From positions 112,271 to 176,270 of the forward strand of contig QCSF01000001.1 of assembly GCA_003209195.1 (NCBI GenBank): a stretch of 64,000 nucleotides of DNA, read 5' to 3'. Every line of letters starts with the position of its first letter. The stretch's first letter is position 1. Positions 8,084-20,780 of this stretch are shown here, piece by piece. Source of the stretch: Pelagibacteraceae bacterium AG-470-E16 (GTDB lineage: Bacteria; Pseudomonadota; Alphaproteobacteria; Pelagibacterales; Pelagibacteraceae). Both the position numbers and the translations under genes were made by a program. The notes under the pieces are model-generated. The model saw only the letters and a list, made by a program, of their open reading frames with translations. It ran no database searches and was not told the DNA's origin.

Positions 8084-8854
8084 ATGAGCTTATTAAATGT
8101 TAAATTAATTAAATGCCTTTCAGACAATTATTCATACATTATTTTTAATCCTATTACAAAAAAGGCAATAATTGTGGATCCTGCAGAAGCACAACCATTG
8201 ATGGATGCAATTTTTAAATTAAATTTAGATCTGGAATATATATTAATTACACATCATCATAATGATCATGTTGGAGGAAATATAGAACTAAAAAATAAAT
8301 TTAATTGCAAAATTGTAGGATTTGCCGATGATTCTAATAGAATACCTGGTATAGACATAAGGCTTCAAGATAAAGAAATATTTAATTTTGAAAAAGAAAA
8401 TATTCAATTAAATTTCGCTCCTGGTCATACAAGTGGACATATTTTTTATTATTTTAAGAAAAATAAATACGCATTTGTAGGTGATGTAGTTTTCACATTA
8501 GGATGTGGCCGTATCTTTGAAGGAACCACTAATGAGATGTATAAATCTATTATGAAAATTAAGTCACTGCCCGATGACGTAGAAATTTTTTGCGGTCATG
8601 AATATACAGCAAATAATTTAAAATTTTGTCTAGAATATGATAAAAGCAATGATCGCCTAATGAAGAGGGCTAAACAAATTGAAGCCTTACTTAATAAAAA
8701 CTTACCAACCGTTCCAACAACCGTTTTAAATGAGAAACAAACTAATATTTTTTTTAGATGTAATGATAAAACTATTTCCCACAAACTTGATTTAGTAGGA
8801 CAATCACCAGAAAAAGTATTTGAGAAATTAAGGCAATTAAAGGATAATTTCTAA
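8084..8854 (+). CDS. gloB: hydroxyacylglutathione hydrolase (glyoxalase II)
   Basis: Metallo-beta-lactamase fold enzyme that hydrolyses S-lactoylglutathione to lactate and glutathione, the second step of methylglyoxal detoxification. The binuclear metal motif THHHNDHVGG occupies residues 56-65 (His57, His59, Asp61, His62). Further ligands are in APGHTSGH, FVGDVVF and CGHEYT. The 256 residues include the C-terminal glutathione-binding helical region (NIFFRC). Divergent from the methyltransferase with a one-base gap between ATGs. The next gene, rplU, has its own promoter. Confidence 0.95.
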   Translation: MSLLNVKLIKCLSDNYSYIIFNPITKKAIIVDPAEAQPLMDAIFKLNLDLEYILITHHHNDHVGGNIELKNKFNCKIVGFADDSNRIPGIDIRLQDKEIFNFEKENIQLNFAPGHTSGHIFYYFKKNKYAFVGDVVFTLGCGRIFEGTTNEMYKSIMKIKSLPDDVEIFCGHEYTANNLKFCLEYDKSNDRLMKRAKQIEALLNKNLPTVPTTVLNEKQTNIFFRCNDKTISHKLDLVGQSPEKVFEKLRQLKDNF

Positions 8855-8874
8855 CTTAATATTTACTCTCTTTC

Positions 8875-8902
8875 TTGACATAGTTAGATCGCTAGTTATA
8901 TT
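8875..8902 (+). promoter_or_regulatory. sigma-70 promoter of the rplU operon
   Basis: -35 TTGACA (8875-8880), 16-bp spacer, -10 TATATT (8897-8902). The predicted start near 8908 leaves only about ten leader bases before the rplU ATG at 8919. This is the best-matching promoter in the window and probably drives rplU through the genes downstream. Confidence 0.7.
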
Positions 8903-8918
8903 GCGCGAGAATAAAATT

Positions 8919-9308
8919 ATGACTTTCGCAGTAATCAACACAGGTGGTAAGCAATACAAAGTAAGCACTAATGATAAATTGAGAATCGAGAAACTTTCTG
9001 ATCAAGTAGGTAAAGCTGTAGAGTTTAATCAAGTACTTTTGATTAATGACAACCAAAATATGGAGTTAGGATCTCCTTTAATAGATGGAGCTAAAGTAGA
9101 AGCAAAAATTGTCAAACAAACAAAAAATAAGACAATTTTAATTTTTAAAAAAAGAAGAAGGCATAATTCAAGAAGAAAAAATGGTCATAGACAAAAAGTA
9201 AGCGTTGTTCAAATAACTAAGATTTTTGGTAAAGGTGGAAAACTTTTGTCTGAGGTGAACAAAACAGAGAATAAAAAGGTAAAAACTACTATTAAAAAGA
9301 AAACGTAG
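8919..9308 (+). CDS. rplU: 50S ribosomal protein L21
   Basis: Large-subunit protein that binds 23S rRNA. It begins at ATG 8919 (MTFAVINTGGKQYKV), the conserved N-terminus; an in-frame TTG at 8901 lies in the promoter -10 and is rejected. GAGA sits about 9 nt upstream. The core of about 103 residues includes KIVKQTKNKTILIFKKRRRHNSRRKNGHRQ. It is followed by a Lys-rich C-terminal tail (to residue 129) not present in the shortest L21 proteins. rplU-rpmA-obgE is the standard order. Confidence 0.96.
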   Translation: MTFAVINTGGKQYKVSTNDKLRIEKLSDQVGKAVEFNQVLLINDNQNMELGSPLIDGAKVEAKIVKQTKNKTILIFKKRRRHNSRRKNGHRQKVSVVQITKIFGKGGKLLSEVNKTENKKVKTTIKKKT

Positions 9309-9322
9309 TGATATAATTAAGT

Positions 9323-9577
9323 ATGGCAACTAAGAAAGCTGGTGGATCGTCAAAAAATGGAAGAGATAGCGAAGGCCGTAGATTAGGTGTAAAAAAATTT
9401 GGTGGTCAAAAGGTAATTCCTGGCAATATTATATGCAGACAGAGAGGCACAAAAATGTACCCTGGTCAAAACGTGGGTATGGGAAGAGACCATACTATCT
9501 TTTCTAAAATCGAAGGTAAAGTTAAGTTTCAAAAGAAAAAGTTTGGTAAAACTTTCATATCTGTAGTTCCTCACTAA
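9323..9577 (+). CDS. rpmA: 50S ribosomal protein L27
   Basis: 84 residues, starting [20 protein letters not shown], the flexible N-terminus that reaches toward the peptidyl-transferase centre. There is no N-terminal extension, so no Firmicutes-type processing. IICRQRGTK and [12 protein letters not shown](I/L)F are family signatures. 14 bp after rplU, same transcript. Confidence 0.97.
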   Translation: MATKKAGGSSKNGRDSEGRRLGVKKFGGQKVIPGNIICRQRGTKMYPGQNVGMGRDHTIFSKIEGKVKFQKKKFGKTFISVVPH

Positions 9578-9617
9578 TTTTAATTAAAACTTAGTCTTAA
9601 ACTAATCTATAATTTAA

Positions 9618-11691
<2,074 letters not shown>

Positions 11692-11695
<4 letters not shown>

Positions 11696-12951
11696 GTAAA
11701 TTAAACTATGTCTGTAATTTAGGAGCTAGGGCAAAAAAAGCATCCCAAGATTTATCTCTTTTAAACGAAAAAAAGAAAAATATGGTTTTAAAATCTTTTT
11801 ATTTAAACATAAAAAAAAATACTAACAAAATTCTTAAAGCTAATAAAATAGATATAATTTCAAGTAAAAAAGATAAACTTAAAGAAAATTTAATTGATCG
11901 AAGTATGCTTAATGAAGAAAGAATAAAATTAATTCTTAACTCAATTGAAGAGGTAATCTCTTTCAAGGATCCAACACACAAAATTATTGCTAAGTGGAAA
12001 CGTCCGAATAACTTAATTATAAATCGTGTAACAATTCCAATTGGTGTTTTGGGTGTTATATACGAAGCACGACCAAATGTTACTTCCGATGTATCAATAT
12101 TGAGCTTCAAGTCTGGGAATTCAGCAATTCTTCGTGGAGGGAGAGAAGCTTTGCAATCTAACATTGCTATATCAAATCTATTTAGATCAAGTCTAAAAAA
12201 AAATAATGTGAACCAAGATTGTATACAACTAGTTAATGATACCGATCGAAAAATCGTTGATCTGATGTTATCGAAAATGACAAATTATATTGATATTATC
12301 ATACCCAGAGGAGGTAAAGGTCTTGTTAAAAAAGTATTAGACTTATCTAAAGTTCCTACAATTGGTCATCTTGAGGGGTTGTGCCATGTTTATCTAGATA
12401 ATCAGTATAATTATAGTTCAGCAGAAAGATTAATTGTTAACTCTAAACTCAGAAGAACAAGTATCTGTGGCGCAGCTGAAACATTGTTAATTCATAAATC
12501 TGTCAAAAAAAATGATATATATAAAATTTTAAAAAAACTAAGTACTAAAGGTTGCAGAATTATAGCAGATAAAAAGACAAAAAAAATATTCGCAAAATCA
12601 ACATTAGCTAAAGAAAATGATTGGACAACAGAATATTTAGACTCTAAGATTTCGGTTAAGATGGTCAATAATTTAAATGAAGCTATAAACCATATTAAAA
12701 AATATGGCACCAATCATACCGAATGTATTATTTCAAAAAATAAAAAAAATATAAAAATATTTGAAAAAAATATTGGAAGTTCAATTGTAATGACTAACGC
12801 GTCAACCCAGTTTGCAGACGGTTATGAATTTGGTTTAGGATCCGAGGTTGGAATATCTACAAACAAAATGCACCCACGGGGACCTGTAGGGTTAGAACAA
12901 TTAGTAACATACAAATATATTGTTAACGGTAATGGTCAAGTACGTCCTTGA
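11692..12951 (+). CDS. proA: glutamate-5-semialdehyde dehydrogenase
   Basis: NADPH-dependent reduction of glutamyl-5-phosphate to the semialdehyde. ALDH-fold protein of 419 residues. Seen: PIGVLGVIYEARPNVTSDVS, the nucleotide-binding FKSGNSAILRGG, PRGGKGL, the catalytic cysteine in RRTSICGAAETLL near residue 264, and the C-terminal ADGYEFGLGSEVGISTNKMH-type signature followed by RGPVGLE. It directly follows and overlaps proB, the partner with which it channels the unstable intermediate. Confidence 0.96.
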
Positions 12952-13519
12952 AACAATCACAAAAAATAGAATAGGTATATTCAGCGGGTCATTTGACCCA
13001 CCGCACTTAGGTCACATACATATTTCAAAATTAATTATAAATAAATTAAAATTAGAAAAATTAATATGGTCAGTTACAAAAAAAAATCCTTTGTTCAAAA
13101 AAAAATATCTCAATTCATACAAACAGAGAATAGATTTTTCTATAAAGATAACACAAAACATCAAAAAAATATTTGTCAGTAAAATTGATAAAAAATATTC
13201 TTTCCAGTTAATTAGTTTTTTTAAAAAAAAATATAAAAATAAAAGATTATTTTTTTTAATTGGAGGTGATAATGTAAAAAATTTTCATAAATGGAAGAAT
13301 TTTAATACTATAATTAATACTAGCACATTAGTTATTGTGAGCAGACCTGGTTATGAGAAAGAGTTTAAAAATTCTTTTTTTTACAAAAAATACTCAAAAT
13401 TTTTGTTAAAAAACTGCAACATGTTAAGTATAATACCTGCAAAAAAATGGATTTATATAAATGATAAAGGTATAAATATATCTTCATCAATGATTAAAAA
13501 TGTATCAAAAGAAAAATAG
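12932..13519 (+). CDS. nadD: nicotinate-nucleotide adenylyltransferase
   Basis: Makes deamido-NAD from nicotinate mononucleotide and ATP. Nucleotidyltransferase fold: GIFSGSFDPPHLGHIHI (the GxFDPxHxGH motif) near the N-terminus, FFLIGGDNVKNFHKWKN (usually GxDxxxxxxxW) in the middle, and ISSSMIK (ISSTxIR-like) near the C-terminus. I choose ATG 12932, giving 195 residues and a 20-nt overlap with proA; a TTG at 12920 is possible. Low complexity and many Lys codons reflect the AT bias. Confidence 0.92.
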   Translation: MVKYVLETITKNRIGIFSGSFDPPHLGHIHISKLIINKLKLEKLIWSVTKKNPLFKKKYLNSYKQRIDFSIKITQNIKKIFVSKIDKKYSFQLISFFKKKYKNKRLFFLIGGDNVKNFHKWKNFNTIINTSTLVIVSRPGYEKEFKNSFFYKKYSKFLLKNCNMLSIIPAKKWIYINDKGINISSSMIKNVSKEK

Positions 13520-13528
13520 AAATTAATT

Positions 13529-13873
13529 TTGAATAAAAATATTGTAAACAAGGTTCATAAGATACTCGATGACAACAAAGCTCAAAATATAGTAATCATT
13601 GATCTTAAAAATAAAAGCTCAATTGCTGACTATATGATCATAGCAAGTGGAACATCCTCACGACATATACAGGCTATATCAGAAATTACAGCACAAGAAT
13701 TAAAATCTTATGGTTTAGATAATTGTAGAATTGAAGGTCACGAAAGTGATGATTGGAAGCTAATTGATGCAATAGATGTAATAATTCATATATTTCATCC
13801 AGAAAAAAGATCTTGCTACAATTTAGAAAAGATGTGGGAAGATGTACTGCCGAAACAACAAATTACTATCTAA
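13529..13873 (+). CDS. rsfS: ribosomal silencing factor RsfS
   Basis: 114 residues of the RsfS/Iojap family, which binds L14 and blocks subunit joining during starvation. Core motifs: IVIIDLKNKSSIADYMIIASGTSSRH, followed by WKLIDAIDVIIHIFHPEKRSCYNLEKMW. It has a TTG start at 13529, 9 bp after nadD; no ATG or GTG gives a full N-terminus. Its stop shares bases with the rlmH start (TAATG). nadD-rsfS-rlmH is a strongly conserved bacterial order. Confidence 0.95.
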   Translation: MNKNIVNKVHKILDDNKAQNIVIIDLKNKSSIADYMIIASGTSSRHIQAISEITAQELKSYGLDNCRIEGHESDDWKLIDAIDVIIHIFHPEKRSCYNLEKMWEDVLPKQQITI

Positions 13874-14307
13874 TGAAAATCGATATTCTTTGTGAGGGTC
13901 GACTTAATAAAGGATTAGAAAATGAGTTATGTGAAATGTATATTAAAAGAACGATTATGATAAGAAAGAGCGGTATTTCAAAAATAGAAATTAAGAAAAT
14001 TTCAGATCATAGAAATTATAAAATCAAAAAAAATGAATTAACAAAAAATTTTATTTTGGACGAGCAAGGTGTTAATATAAGTTCAATAGAATTCTTCAAA
14101 AAAATAACAGTTTATAGTAATGAAAGTATCAAATTAATAAATTTTTTTATAGGTAAACCTAAGGGATACATGCAAAATACACACAAATTTGAAAAATTAT
14201 CCCTTGGTAATATGACATTTTCGCATTCGCTGGCACGCGTAATTTTATGTGAACAAATTTACAGATGTGCTACTATGAAGGTAAATCATCCATATCATAA
14301 AGCTTAA
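13873..14307 (+). CDS. rlmH: 23S rRNA pseudouridine-1915 N3-methyltransferase
   Basis: SPOUT-family methyltransferase acting on position 1915 of 23S rRNA (helix 69). 144 residues from ATG 13873, which overlaps the rsfS stop by one base. Seen: LDEQG (DERG-like), the knot region FFIGKPKGY in place of the usual FxIGGxxG, LSLGNMTFSHSLARVILCEQIYR, and the invariant C-terminus HPYHK. The GG-to-KP change in the SAM-binding loop is a small deviation. The gene abuts ctpA. Confidence 0.93.
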   Translation: MKIDILCEGRLNKGLENELCEMYIKRTIMIRKSGISKIEIKKISDHRNYKIKKNELTKNFILDEQGVNISSIEFFKKITVYSNESIKLINFFIGKPKGYMQNTHKFEKLSLGNMTFSHSLARVILCEQIYRCATMKVNHPYHKA

Positions 14308-15446
14308 TGAAAAAAATATTATATAAATTATTTCTTACAATTATTTTAATCTTTAATTTTACTTTTTTTACCTTTGCAAATCCAAGTGATAAACTTTATG
14401 AAAAATTAGATTTATTTAGTGATGTTCTTAATACTCTAAAAAATGATTATGTTGACGATATCGAACAAAGCGAAGTAATTGATGCTGCTATTAATGGTAT
14501 GCTACAATCCCTTGATCCATACTCATCTTACATGAGTCCTGAGACTTTTAAAAATATGAACAACGATACAAAAGGTGAGTTTGGTGGTTTGGGTATAGAA
14601 ATAACTATGGAGAATGGTTTAGTAAAAATTATTACTCCAATCGACGGAACTCCAGCTGATAAAGTCGGAATTTTACCAGGAGACTTTATTGTTAAAATAA
14701 GTAATAAACAAGTTAAAGGAATGAGCCTTTTGGATGCAGTAAAATTAATGCGAGGCAAAGTAGGTACAAGTATCGAAATAACAATTAGAAGGCCAAATAT
14801 TGATAATGAAATAAAGTTTAAGATAACAAGAGCAATCATTAAAATTAGAGAAGTTTCTGCTGAATTAAAGGATAATGTAGCTTATATCAGATTACGTGCT
14901 TTTAATGAACAGAGTCATAATCAACTGCTTAAGCAATTAGATAAGATATCAAATAATGTAGAAGGATATATCTTAGATTTAAGAAATAATCCTGGGGGAC
15001 TTTTATCCCAGGCTATAAAAATTACTGAAACTTTTCTTGATGGAGGAGAAATTGTATCTACGAAAGGTAGAAATAAAAGCGATATAAAAATATTTAATGC
15101 GCGGAAAGGAGATAAAATTAATAATAAACCATTAATAATTTTAATTAATCAAGGTTCAGCCTCTGCATCAGAAATTGTATCTGGCGCATTAAAGGATCAT
15201 AAGAGGGCAATTTTGATTGGTGAAAAAAGTTTTGGCAAAGGATCTGTGCAATCAATTATACCACTCAGGAATAAAGGAGGGTTAAGACTAACTACAGCAA
15301 AATATTACCTACCATCTGGAGAGTCTATACATGAAAAAGGTGTTGAACCTGATATTAATGTGAAAAAAAATAAGGATGATTTTAAAATAAATACAAAGAC
15401 AGACAATCAATTAAATTATGCAATCAAACTCCTAAAAGCGTCATGA
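14307..15446 (+). CDS. ctpA: carboxy-terminal processing protease (S41)
   Basis: Periplasmic serine protease of 379 residues. A signal peptide covers residues 1-24 (ending TFANPSD). Then comes the N-terminal helical region (LDPYSSYM), a PDZ domain (about 80-165) and the S41 catalytic domain with LRNNPGG, the nucleophile serine in NQGSASASEIVSGAL near 290 and the lysine in GEKSFGKGSVQ near 315. It probably trims periplasmic proteins or peptidoglycan hydrolases. In many alphaproteobacteria an envC-like peptidase gene sits between rlmH and ctpA; here they overlap by one base and envC is absent. Confidence 0.95.
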   Translation: MKKILYKLFLTIILIFNFTFFTFANPSDKLYEKLDLFSDVLNTLKNDYVDDIEQSEVIDAAINGMLQSLDPYSSYMSPETFKNMNNDTKGEFGGLGIEITMENGLVKIITPIDGTPADKVGILPGDFIVKISNKQVKGMSLLDAVKLMRGKVGTSIEITIRRPNIDNEIKFKITRAIIKIREVSAELKDNVAYIRLRAFNEQSHNQLLKQLDKISNNVEGYILDLRNNPGGLLSQAIKITETFLDGGEIVSTKGRNKSDIKIFNARKGDKINNKPLIILINQGSASASEIVSGALKDHKRAILIGEKSFGKGSVQSIIPLRNKGGLRLTTAKYYLPSGESIHEKGVEPDINVKKNKDDFKINTKTDNQLNYAIKLLKAS

Positions 15447-15910
15447 AGAATTTTAAAAATTTACCTTATCGAAAAGGTGTTGGAATGATGGTGTTTAATG
15501 ATCAAAAAAAAATTTTTGTTGGAAAAAGAATAGATAATGAAAAGGCATGGCAAATGCCGCAAGGTGGAGTAGATGAGAATGAAAATTTTGAGATTGCTGC
15601 TAAGAGAGAGCTTTTTGAAGAAACAGGAATCCAATCTATTAGAATCATAAAAAAATCAGATAATGAGTATGTTTATGATTTGCCAAAATATTTACTAGGC
15701 AAGATTTGGAAAGGGAAATACAAAGGTCAAAAGCAAAAATGGTTTCTAATGAAATTTTTAGGTCCAAATAATGAAATAAATATTAATCAGAAAAATCCAG
15801 AATTTAAAGAATGGAAATGGGTTGATATAAAAATACTTCCAGATTTGATTGTTTCATTTAAAAAAGATTTATATGTGTCGATTATTAAAGAGTTTTCTGG
15901 ATCTATTTGA
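15443..15910 (+). CDS. rppH: RNA pyrophosphohydrolase
   Basis: Nudix hydrolase that removes pyrophosphate from mRNA 5' ends and starts decay. 155 residues with YRKGVGMMVFN, WQMPQGGVD (the RppH/IalA signature) and the Nudix box beginning GGVDENENFEIAAKRELFEE. GKIWKGKYKGQKQKWFLM is also typical. It overlaps ctpA by 4 nt at its start and the convergent atpC by 8 bp at its stop. Confidence 0.94.
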   Translation: MKNFKNLPYRKGVGMMVFNDQKKIFVGKRIDNEKAWQMPQGGVDENENFEIAAKRELFEETGIQSIRIIKKSDNEYVYDLPKYLLGKIWKGKYKGQKQKWFLMKFLGPNNEININQKNPEFKEWKWVDIKILPDLIVSFKKDLYVSIIKEFSGSI

Positions 15911-16286
15911 CTTGTAGTGCTTTTAACTCATCTAATAGAGTAAAGGACAAAAAAATATCTTTATCACTTGAATTTATTTTTTCAGTTTTTTTTTTAGCTC
16001 TATCTGACAACTCTTTAATTTTCTTATCTGACAAATCTTCAAGGCTGTAAATCTCCTGACATAATATACTTAAAAAATTACTTTTAAAATCAACAACACC
16101 ACCTGTAGTGAAAAAATATTGATTCTCTTTTTCTCCAATTTTTATCATCCCAGGTTTTAAAAAAGTAATGATCGGTAAATGGTCATCTAATACACCCATT
16201 TGACCTTCTATTGCGGGAATTGTTACCATTGGAATGTTTTTTTTAGTGAAAAAAATTTTTTCTGGCGTTATTATATCAACTTGCAT
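15903..16286 (-). CDS. atpC: F1 ATP synthase subunit epsilon
   Basis: Small central-stalk subunit, 127 residues: an N-terminal beta-sandwich (QVDIITPEKIFF, GQMGVLDDHLPIITFLKPG) and a short helical C-terminus. Last gene of the atpH-A-G-D-C operon; 2 bp after atpD. Its stop codon lies inside the last codons of the convergent rppH. Confidence 0.95.
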   Translation of the reverse strand: MQVDIITPEKIFFTKKNIPMVTIPAIEGQMGVLDDHLPIITFLKPGMIKIGEKENQYFFTTGGVVDFKSNFLSILCQEIYSLEDLSDKKIKELSDRAKKKTEKINSSDKDIFLSFTLLDELKALQVK

Positions 16287-16288
16287 TT

Positions 16289-17728
<1,440 letters not shown>

Positions 17729-18610
17729 TTATAATGACTCTGCGCCAGAGATGATTTCAATTAACTCTTTTGTTATAACGGCTTGTCTACTTCTATTATA
17801 ATTTATTGTTAATTTATCGATCAAATCACCAGCATTTCTGGTTGCATTATCCATTGCTGACATTCTAGACCCTTGTTCACTTGCTGCATTTTCTAAAAAT
17901 GCTTTATAAATTTGAGTAGTAATATTCTGAGGCAATAAATATTCCAATATTTCTGTTTCATCTGGCTCAAACTCATATTGTTCTTTAATTTGTTCATCAT
18001 CATTATTTTGCTCTAAACCCTCAACAGGAATTATTTGTTGAGCTTGTGGTTCTTGAGAAATTACAGACTTAAACTTATTATAAAAAATTGTACAAACATC
18101 AAACTCATCTTTATAATACATATCAATAACTTGACTGGTCAATTCAGATGCTTCATTTATAGAAATATTTTTTATGTTTTTATAGGATATTTTCTTAATT
18201 ATATAATCTTTATAAATTCTTTTAAGCTGATCATTTCCTTTAGATCCGACAGTAATAATTTTTAATTTTTTATTAGAATTTATTATTTCGTCAAAATATT
18301 CCTTTGATTTTTTTACAATGTTTGTATTAAAACCTCCACAAAGTCCTCTGTCAGCAGTCATCACAATACACAAAATTGTATCACCTTTACCTGTGCCAAC
18401 TAACAACTTAGGTGCTGAGGTATTTTCTGTAATATTTTTTTTAAGATTATTTACAATTCGTTTCATTTTGTCAGAATAAGCTCTACCTTTTTCAGCGTTT
18501 TCTTGTGCTTTTCTTAACTTCGCTGCTGCAACCATCTTCATTGCTTTAGTGATTTTTTGAGTTGATTTAACACTAGTAATACGATTACGAAGATCTTTTA
18601 AACTTGGCAT
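17729..18610 (-). CDS. atpG: F1 ATP synthase subunit gamma
   Basis: Central rotor shaft, 293 residues. N-terminus MPSLKDLRNRITSVKSTQKITKAMKMVAAAKLRKAQ-type helix, TADRGLCGGFN in the middle, and the C-terminal helix with SRMSAMDNATRNA and YNRSRQAVITKELIEIISGAESL. An acidic/Gln-rich insert near 190-215 (EQNNDDEQIKEQYEFEPDE) is typical of alphaproteobacterial gamma subunits. It follows atpA by one base. Confidence 0.97.
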   Translation of the reverse strand: MPSLKDLRNRITSVKSTQKITKAMKMVAAAKLRKAQENAEKGRAYSDKMKRIVNNLKKNITENTSAPKLLVGTGKGDTILCIVMTADRGLCGGFNTNIVKKSKEYFDEIINSNKKLKIITVGSKGNDQLKRIYKDYIIKKISYKNIKNISINEASELTSQVIDMYYKDEFDVCTIFYNKFKSVISQEPQAQQIIPVEGLEQNNDDEQIKEQYEFEPDETEILEYLLPQNITTQIYKAFLENAASEQGSRMSAMDNATRNAGDLIDKLTINYNRSRQAVITKELIEIISGAESL

Positions 18611-18611
18611 T

Positions 18612-20144
18612 TTACTTTAAAAAATCTCCTTTAAAATTAATTATAAAATTTTTTAATTTTTCCTCATTTTTTTCATCTAATTTTCCAGTTTTTGCTATAC
18701 CTTCTAAGATCTCGGGTGCTTGGGATTTTACTGAACCTAACAACTGATCTTCAAAACTCTTTATTTTTGAATTTTCAATATCATCAAGAAATCCTTTTAC
18801 ACCAGAAAAAATTGAAATTACTTGCTCCTCAACTTTTAAAGGAGAATATTGTCCTTGTTTCAACAACTCTGTTAATTTTGAACCTCTGTTTAATAGTTGC
18901 TGAGTTGAGGTATCTAAATCAGATCCGAATTGAGCAAAAGCTGCCATTTCCCTATACTGGGCAAGTTCTAATTTGATAGTACCGGCAACTTGTTTCATTG
19001 CTTTTATTTGAGCTGCTGAACCAACTCTTGAAACTGAAATACCTACATTGACAGCAGGTCTTACCCCTTGAAAAAATAATTCGGTTTCTAAGAAAATTTG
19101 ACCGTCTGTGATTGATATTACATTAGTTGGAATATAGGCTGATACGTCACTCGCTTGTGTCTCAATAATAGGTAGTGCTGTAAGTGAACCACCTCCATTT
19201 TCATCGTTAAGTTTTGCTGCACGTTCTAATAATCTACTGTGTAAATAAAAAACATCTCCCGGAAAAGCCTCTCTTCCAGGTGGTCTTCTTAATAATAATG
19301 ACATTTGTCTATATGCAACGGCTTGCTTAGATAAATCATCATAAACAATTAGACCATGCATTCCGTTATCTCTAAAAAATTCACCCATTGCGCATCCTGT
19401 GTATGGAGCTAAAAATTGAAGCGGAGCAGGATCAGAAGCAGTCGCAGCAACAACTATCGAATAATCCATTGCTCCAGCATCTTCTAAAGTTTTTACAATT
19501 TGTGCAACAGTAGATCTTTTTTGACCAATGGCTACGTAAACACAATATAATTTTTTTGTTTCATCTTTAGATTTATTGATTTCTTTCTGGTTTATTATAG
19601 TATCAATTGCAATTGCAGTTTTGCCAGTTTGCCTATCACCGATAATTAATTCTCTTTGACCTCTGCCAATAGGAATTAAGCTATCAATTGCTTTCAGACC
19701 TGTTTGCATAGGTTCATTAACTGATTTACGTGGAATAATACCAGGAGCTTTAACTTCTACTCTTTTTTTTTGTTTTGATGAAATTGGTCCCTTTCCGTCA
19801 ATTGGGTTTCCTAATCCATCTACTACTCTTCCTAGAAGCTCTTTTCCAACAGGCGTATCTACAATTTCGCCTGTTCTTTTAACATTGTCACCTTCTTTAA
19901 TATGTGAATCATCTCCAAAAATAACAACTCCAACATTATCTGTTTCTAGATTTAATGCCATACCTTTAGTTCCTTCGGAAAACTCAACCATTTCCCCAGC
20001 TTCTACATTGTCTAATCCATAAATTCTTGCGATACCATCTCCAACCGATAGTACCTGTCCCACTTCAGTAACTTCTGCTTCCTTACCAAAATTTTTTATC
20101 TGCTCTTTTATTACTTTCGTTATTTCTGATGGTTTTATATCCAT
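18612..20144 (-). CDS. atpA: F1 ATP synthase subunit alpha
   Basis: Non-catalytic nucleotide-binding subunit, 510 residues. P-loop GDRQTGKT at 169-176, the arginine-finger region [17 protein letters not shown], and [24 protein letters not shown]-terminus begins [19 protein letters not shown] as expected for a delta-binding helix. 9 bp behind atpH. Confidence 0.99.
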   Translation of the reverse strand: MDIKPSEITKVIKEQIKNFGKEAEVTEVGQVLSVGDGIARIYGLDNVEAGEMVEFSEGTKGMALNLETDNVGVVIFGDDSHIKEGDNVKRTGEIVDTPVGKELLGRVVDGLGNPIDGKGPISSKQKKRVEVKAPGIIPRKSVNEPMQTGLKAIDSLIPIGRGQRELIIGDRQTGKTAIAIDTIINQKEINKSKDETKKLYCVYVAIGQKRSTVAQIVKTLEDAGAMDYSIVVAATASDPAPLQFLAPYTGCAMGEFFRDNGMHGLIVYDDLSKQAVAYRQMSLLLRRPPGREAFPGDVFYLHSRLLERAAKLNDENGGGSLTALPIIETQASDVSAYIPTNVISITDGQIFLETELFFQGVRPAVNVGISVSRVGSAAQIKAMKQVAGTIKLELAQYREMAAFAQFGSDLDTSTQQLLNRGSKLTELLKQGQYSPLKVEEQVISIFSGVKGFLDDIENSKIKSFEDQLLGSVKSQAPEILEGIAKTGKLDEKNEEKLKNFIINFKGDFLK

Positions 20145-20153
20145 TTTCTTCCC

Positions 20154-20702
20154 CTATAATTTATTTAAAAATTTTTTAAACTTAGTTTTAACTGTGTCAT
20201 CTATCATTAAACTTCCTATTTGTATTTTTGCACCTGATATTAACTCTGGGTCATATATAAATTTTAAATTAATTTTTTTTTTAAGGATTTTATTTATCAT
20301 ATTTTTAATATCTTCAATTTTACTATCAGATATCTCCGTAGGCATAGAAACTAAAGCATTAATCTCACCTTTGAAATTTGATAAAATATTTTTAAAATCT
20401 TTGATTACTTTCTTTAAAAAAAAAATACGATTTTTTTCAATCAATATTATTAAAAAATTTGTTAGATGTTTATTAAAACCTATTTTCTGACTTAATGCTT
20501 CGACGATCATTAATCTATCGATTTTCTTTAATGTTGGATTAATAACAAAGTTTTTAAAATCCTTGGAATATTTTAATGCTTCATCTAAAAAATTCATATT
20601 TTCTTCAATTTTATCTAAAACTTTTTCCTCTTTAGCAACTTCAAATAAAGAGAGGGCATATCTACCAGCGGCGTCTGAAAAAATATGTGTATTTTGCGTC
20701 AA
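20154..20702 (-). CDS. atpH: F1 ATP synthase subunit delta
   Basis: Peripheral-stalk subunit joining F1 to Fo, 182 residues. N-terminal helical bundle begins with SDAAGRYALSLFEVAKEE, the conserved start of OSCP/delta; the C-terminal part LISGAKIQIGSLMIDDTVKTKFKKF is also typical. Start is TTG at 20702, because no ATG precedes the conserved motif. First gene of the atp operon, 78 bp after priA on the same strand. Confidence 0.94.
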   Translation of the reverse strand: MTQNTHIFSDAAGRYALSLFEVAKEEKVLDKIEENMNFLDEALKYSKDFKNFVINPTLKKIDRLMIVEALSQKIGFNKHLTNFLIILIEKNRIFFLKKVIKDFKNILSNFKGEINALVSMPTEISDSKIEDIKNMINKILKKKINLKFIYDPELISGAKIQIGSLMIDDTVKTKFKKFLNKL

Positions 20703-20723
20703 TTTAATATCTTTATTGGCAGT

Positions 20724-20752
20724 TAATTACCATTGGGTGATAATCATATCAA
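20724..20752 (-). promoter_or_regulatory. candidate promoter of the atp operon
   Basis: On the minus strand: -35 TTGATA (20747-20752), 17-bp spacer, -10 TAATTA (20724-20729), placing the transcript start about 15 nt before the atpH TTG. It sits in the 78-bp gap after priA. In DNA this AT-rich such matches arise by chance, hence low confidence. Confidence 0.35.
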
Positions 20753-20780
20753 GACAGATATATGGACAAGATGTCTTAAT

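Noticed and set aside
8083..8127. Upstream start of the methyltransferase at 8127
   Set aside because: It would overlap gloB by 44 nt and add residues unlike the family; ATG 8082 fits.
8901..8918. In-frame TTG start for rplU at 8901
   Set aside because: It lies in the -10 element of the rplU promoter and adds six residues not found in L21; ATG 8919 gives the conserved N-terminus.
9585..9613. Promoter with TATAAT at 9608-9613 ahead of obgE
   Set aside because: Good -10 but no acceptable -35 (TAAAAC); in DNA this AT-rich, TATAAT alone is not evidence.
13813..13872. Long N-terminus for rlmH starting at 13813
   Set aside because: It is the rsfS coding region in another frame; RlmH proteins start MKI, which is ATG 13873.
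20763..20775. GACA-AGA-TGTC palindrome after priA
   Set aside because: Only four pairs with a 3-nt loop; expected by chance and without any T-run, so not called a terminator or operator.
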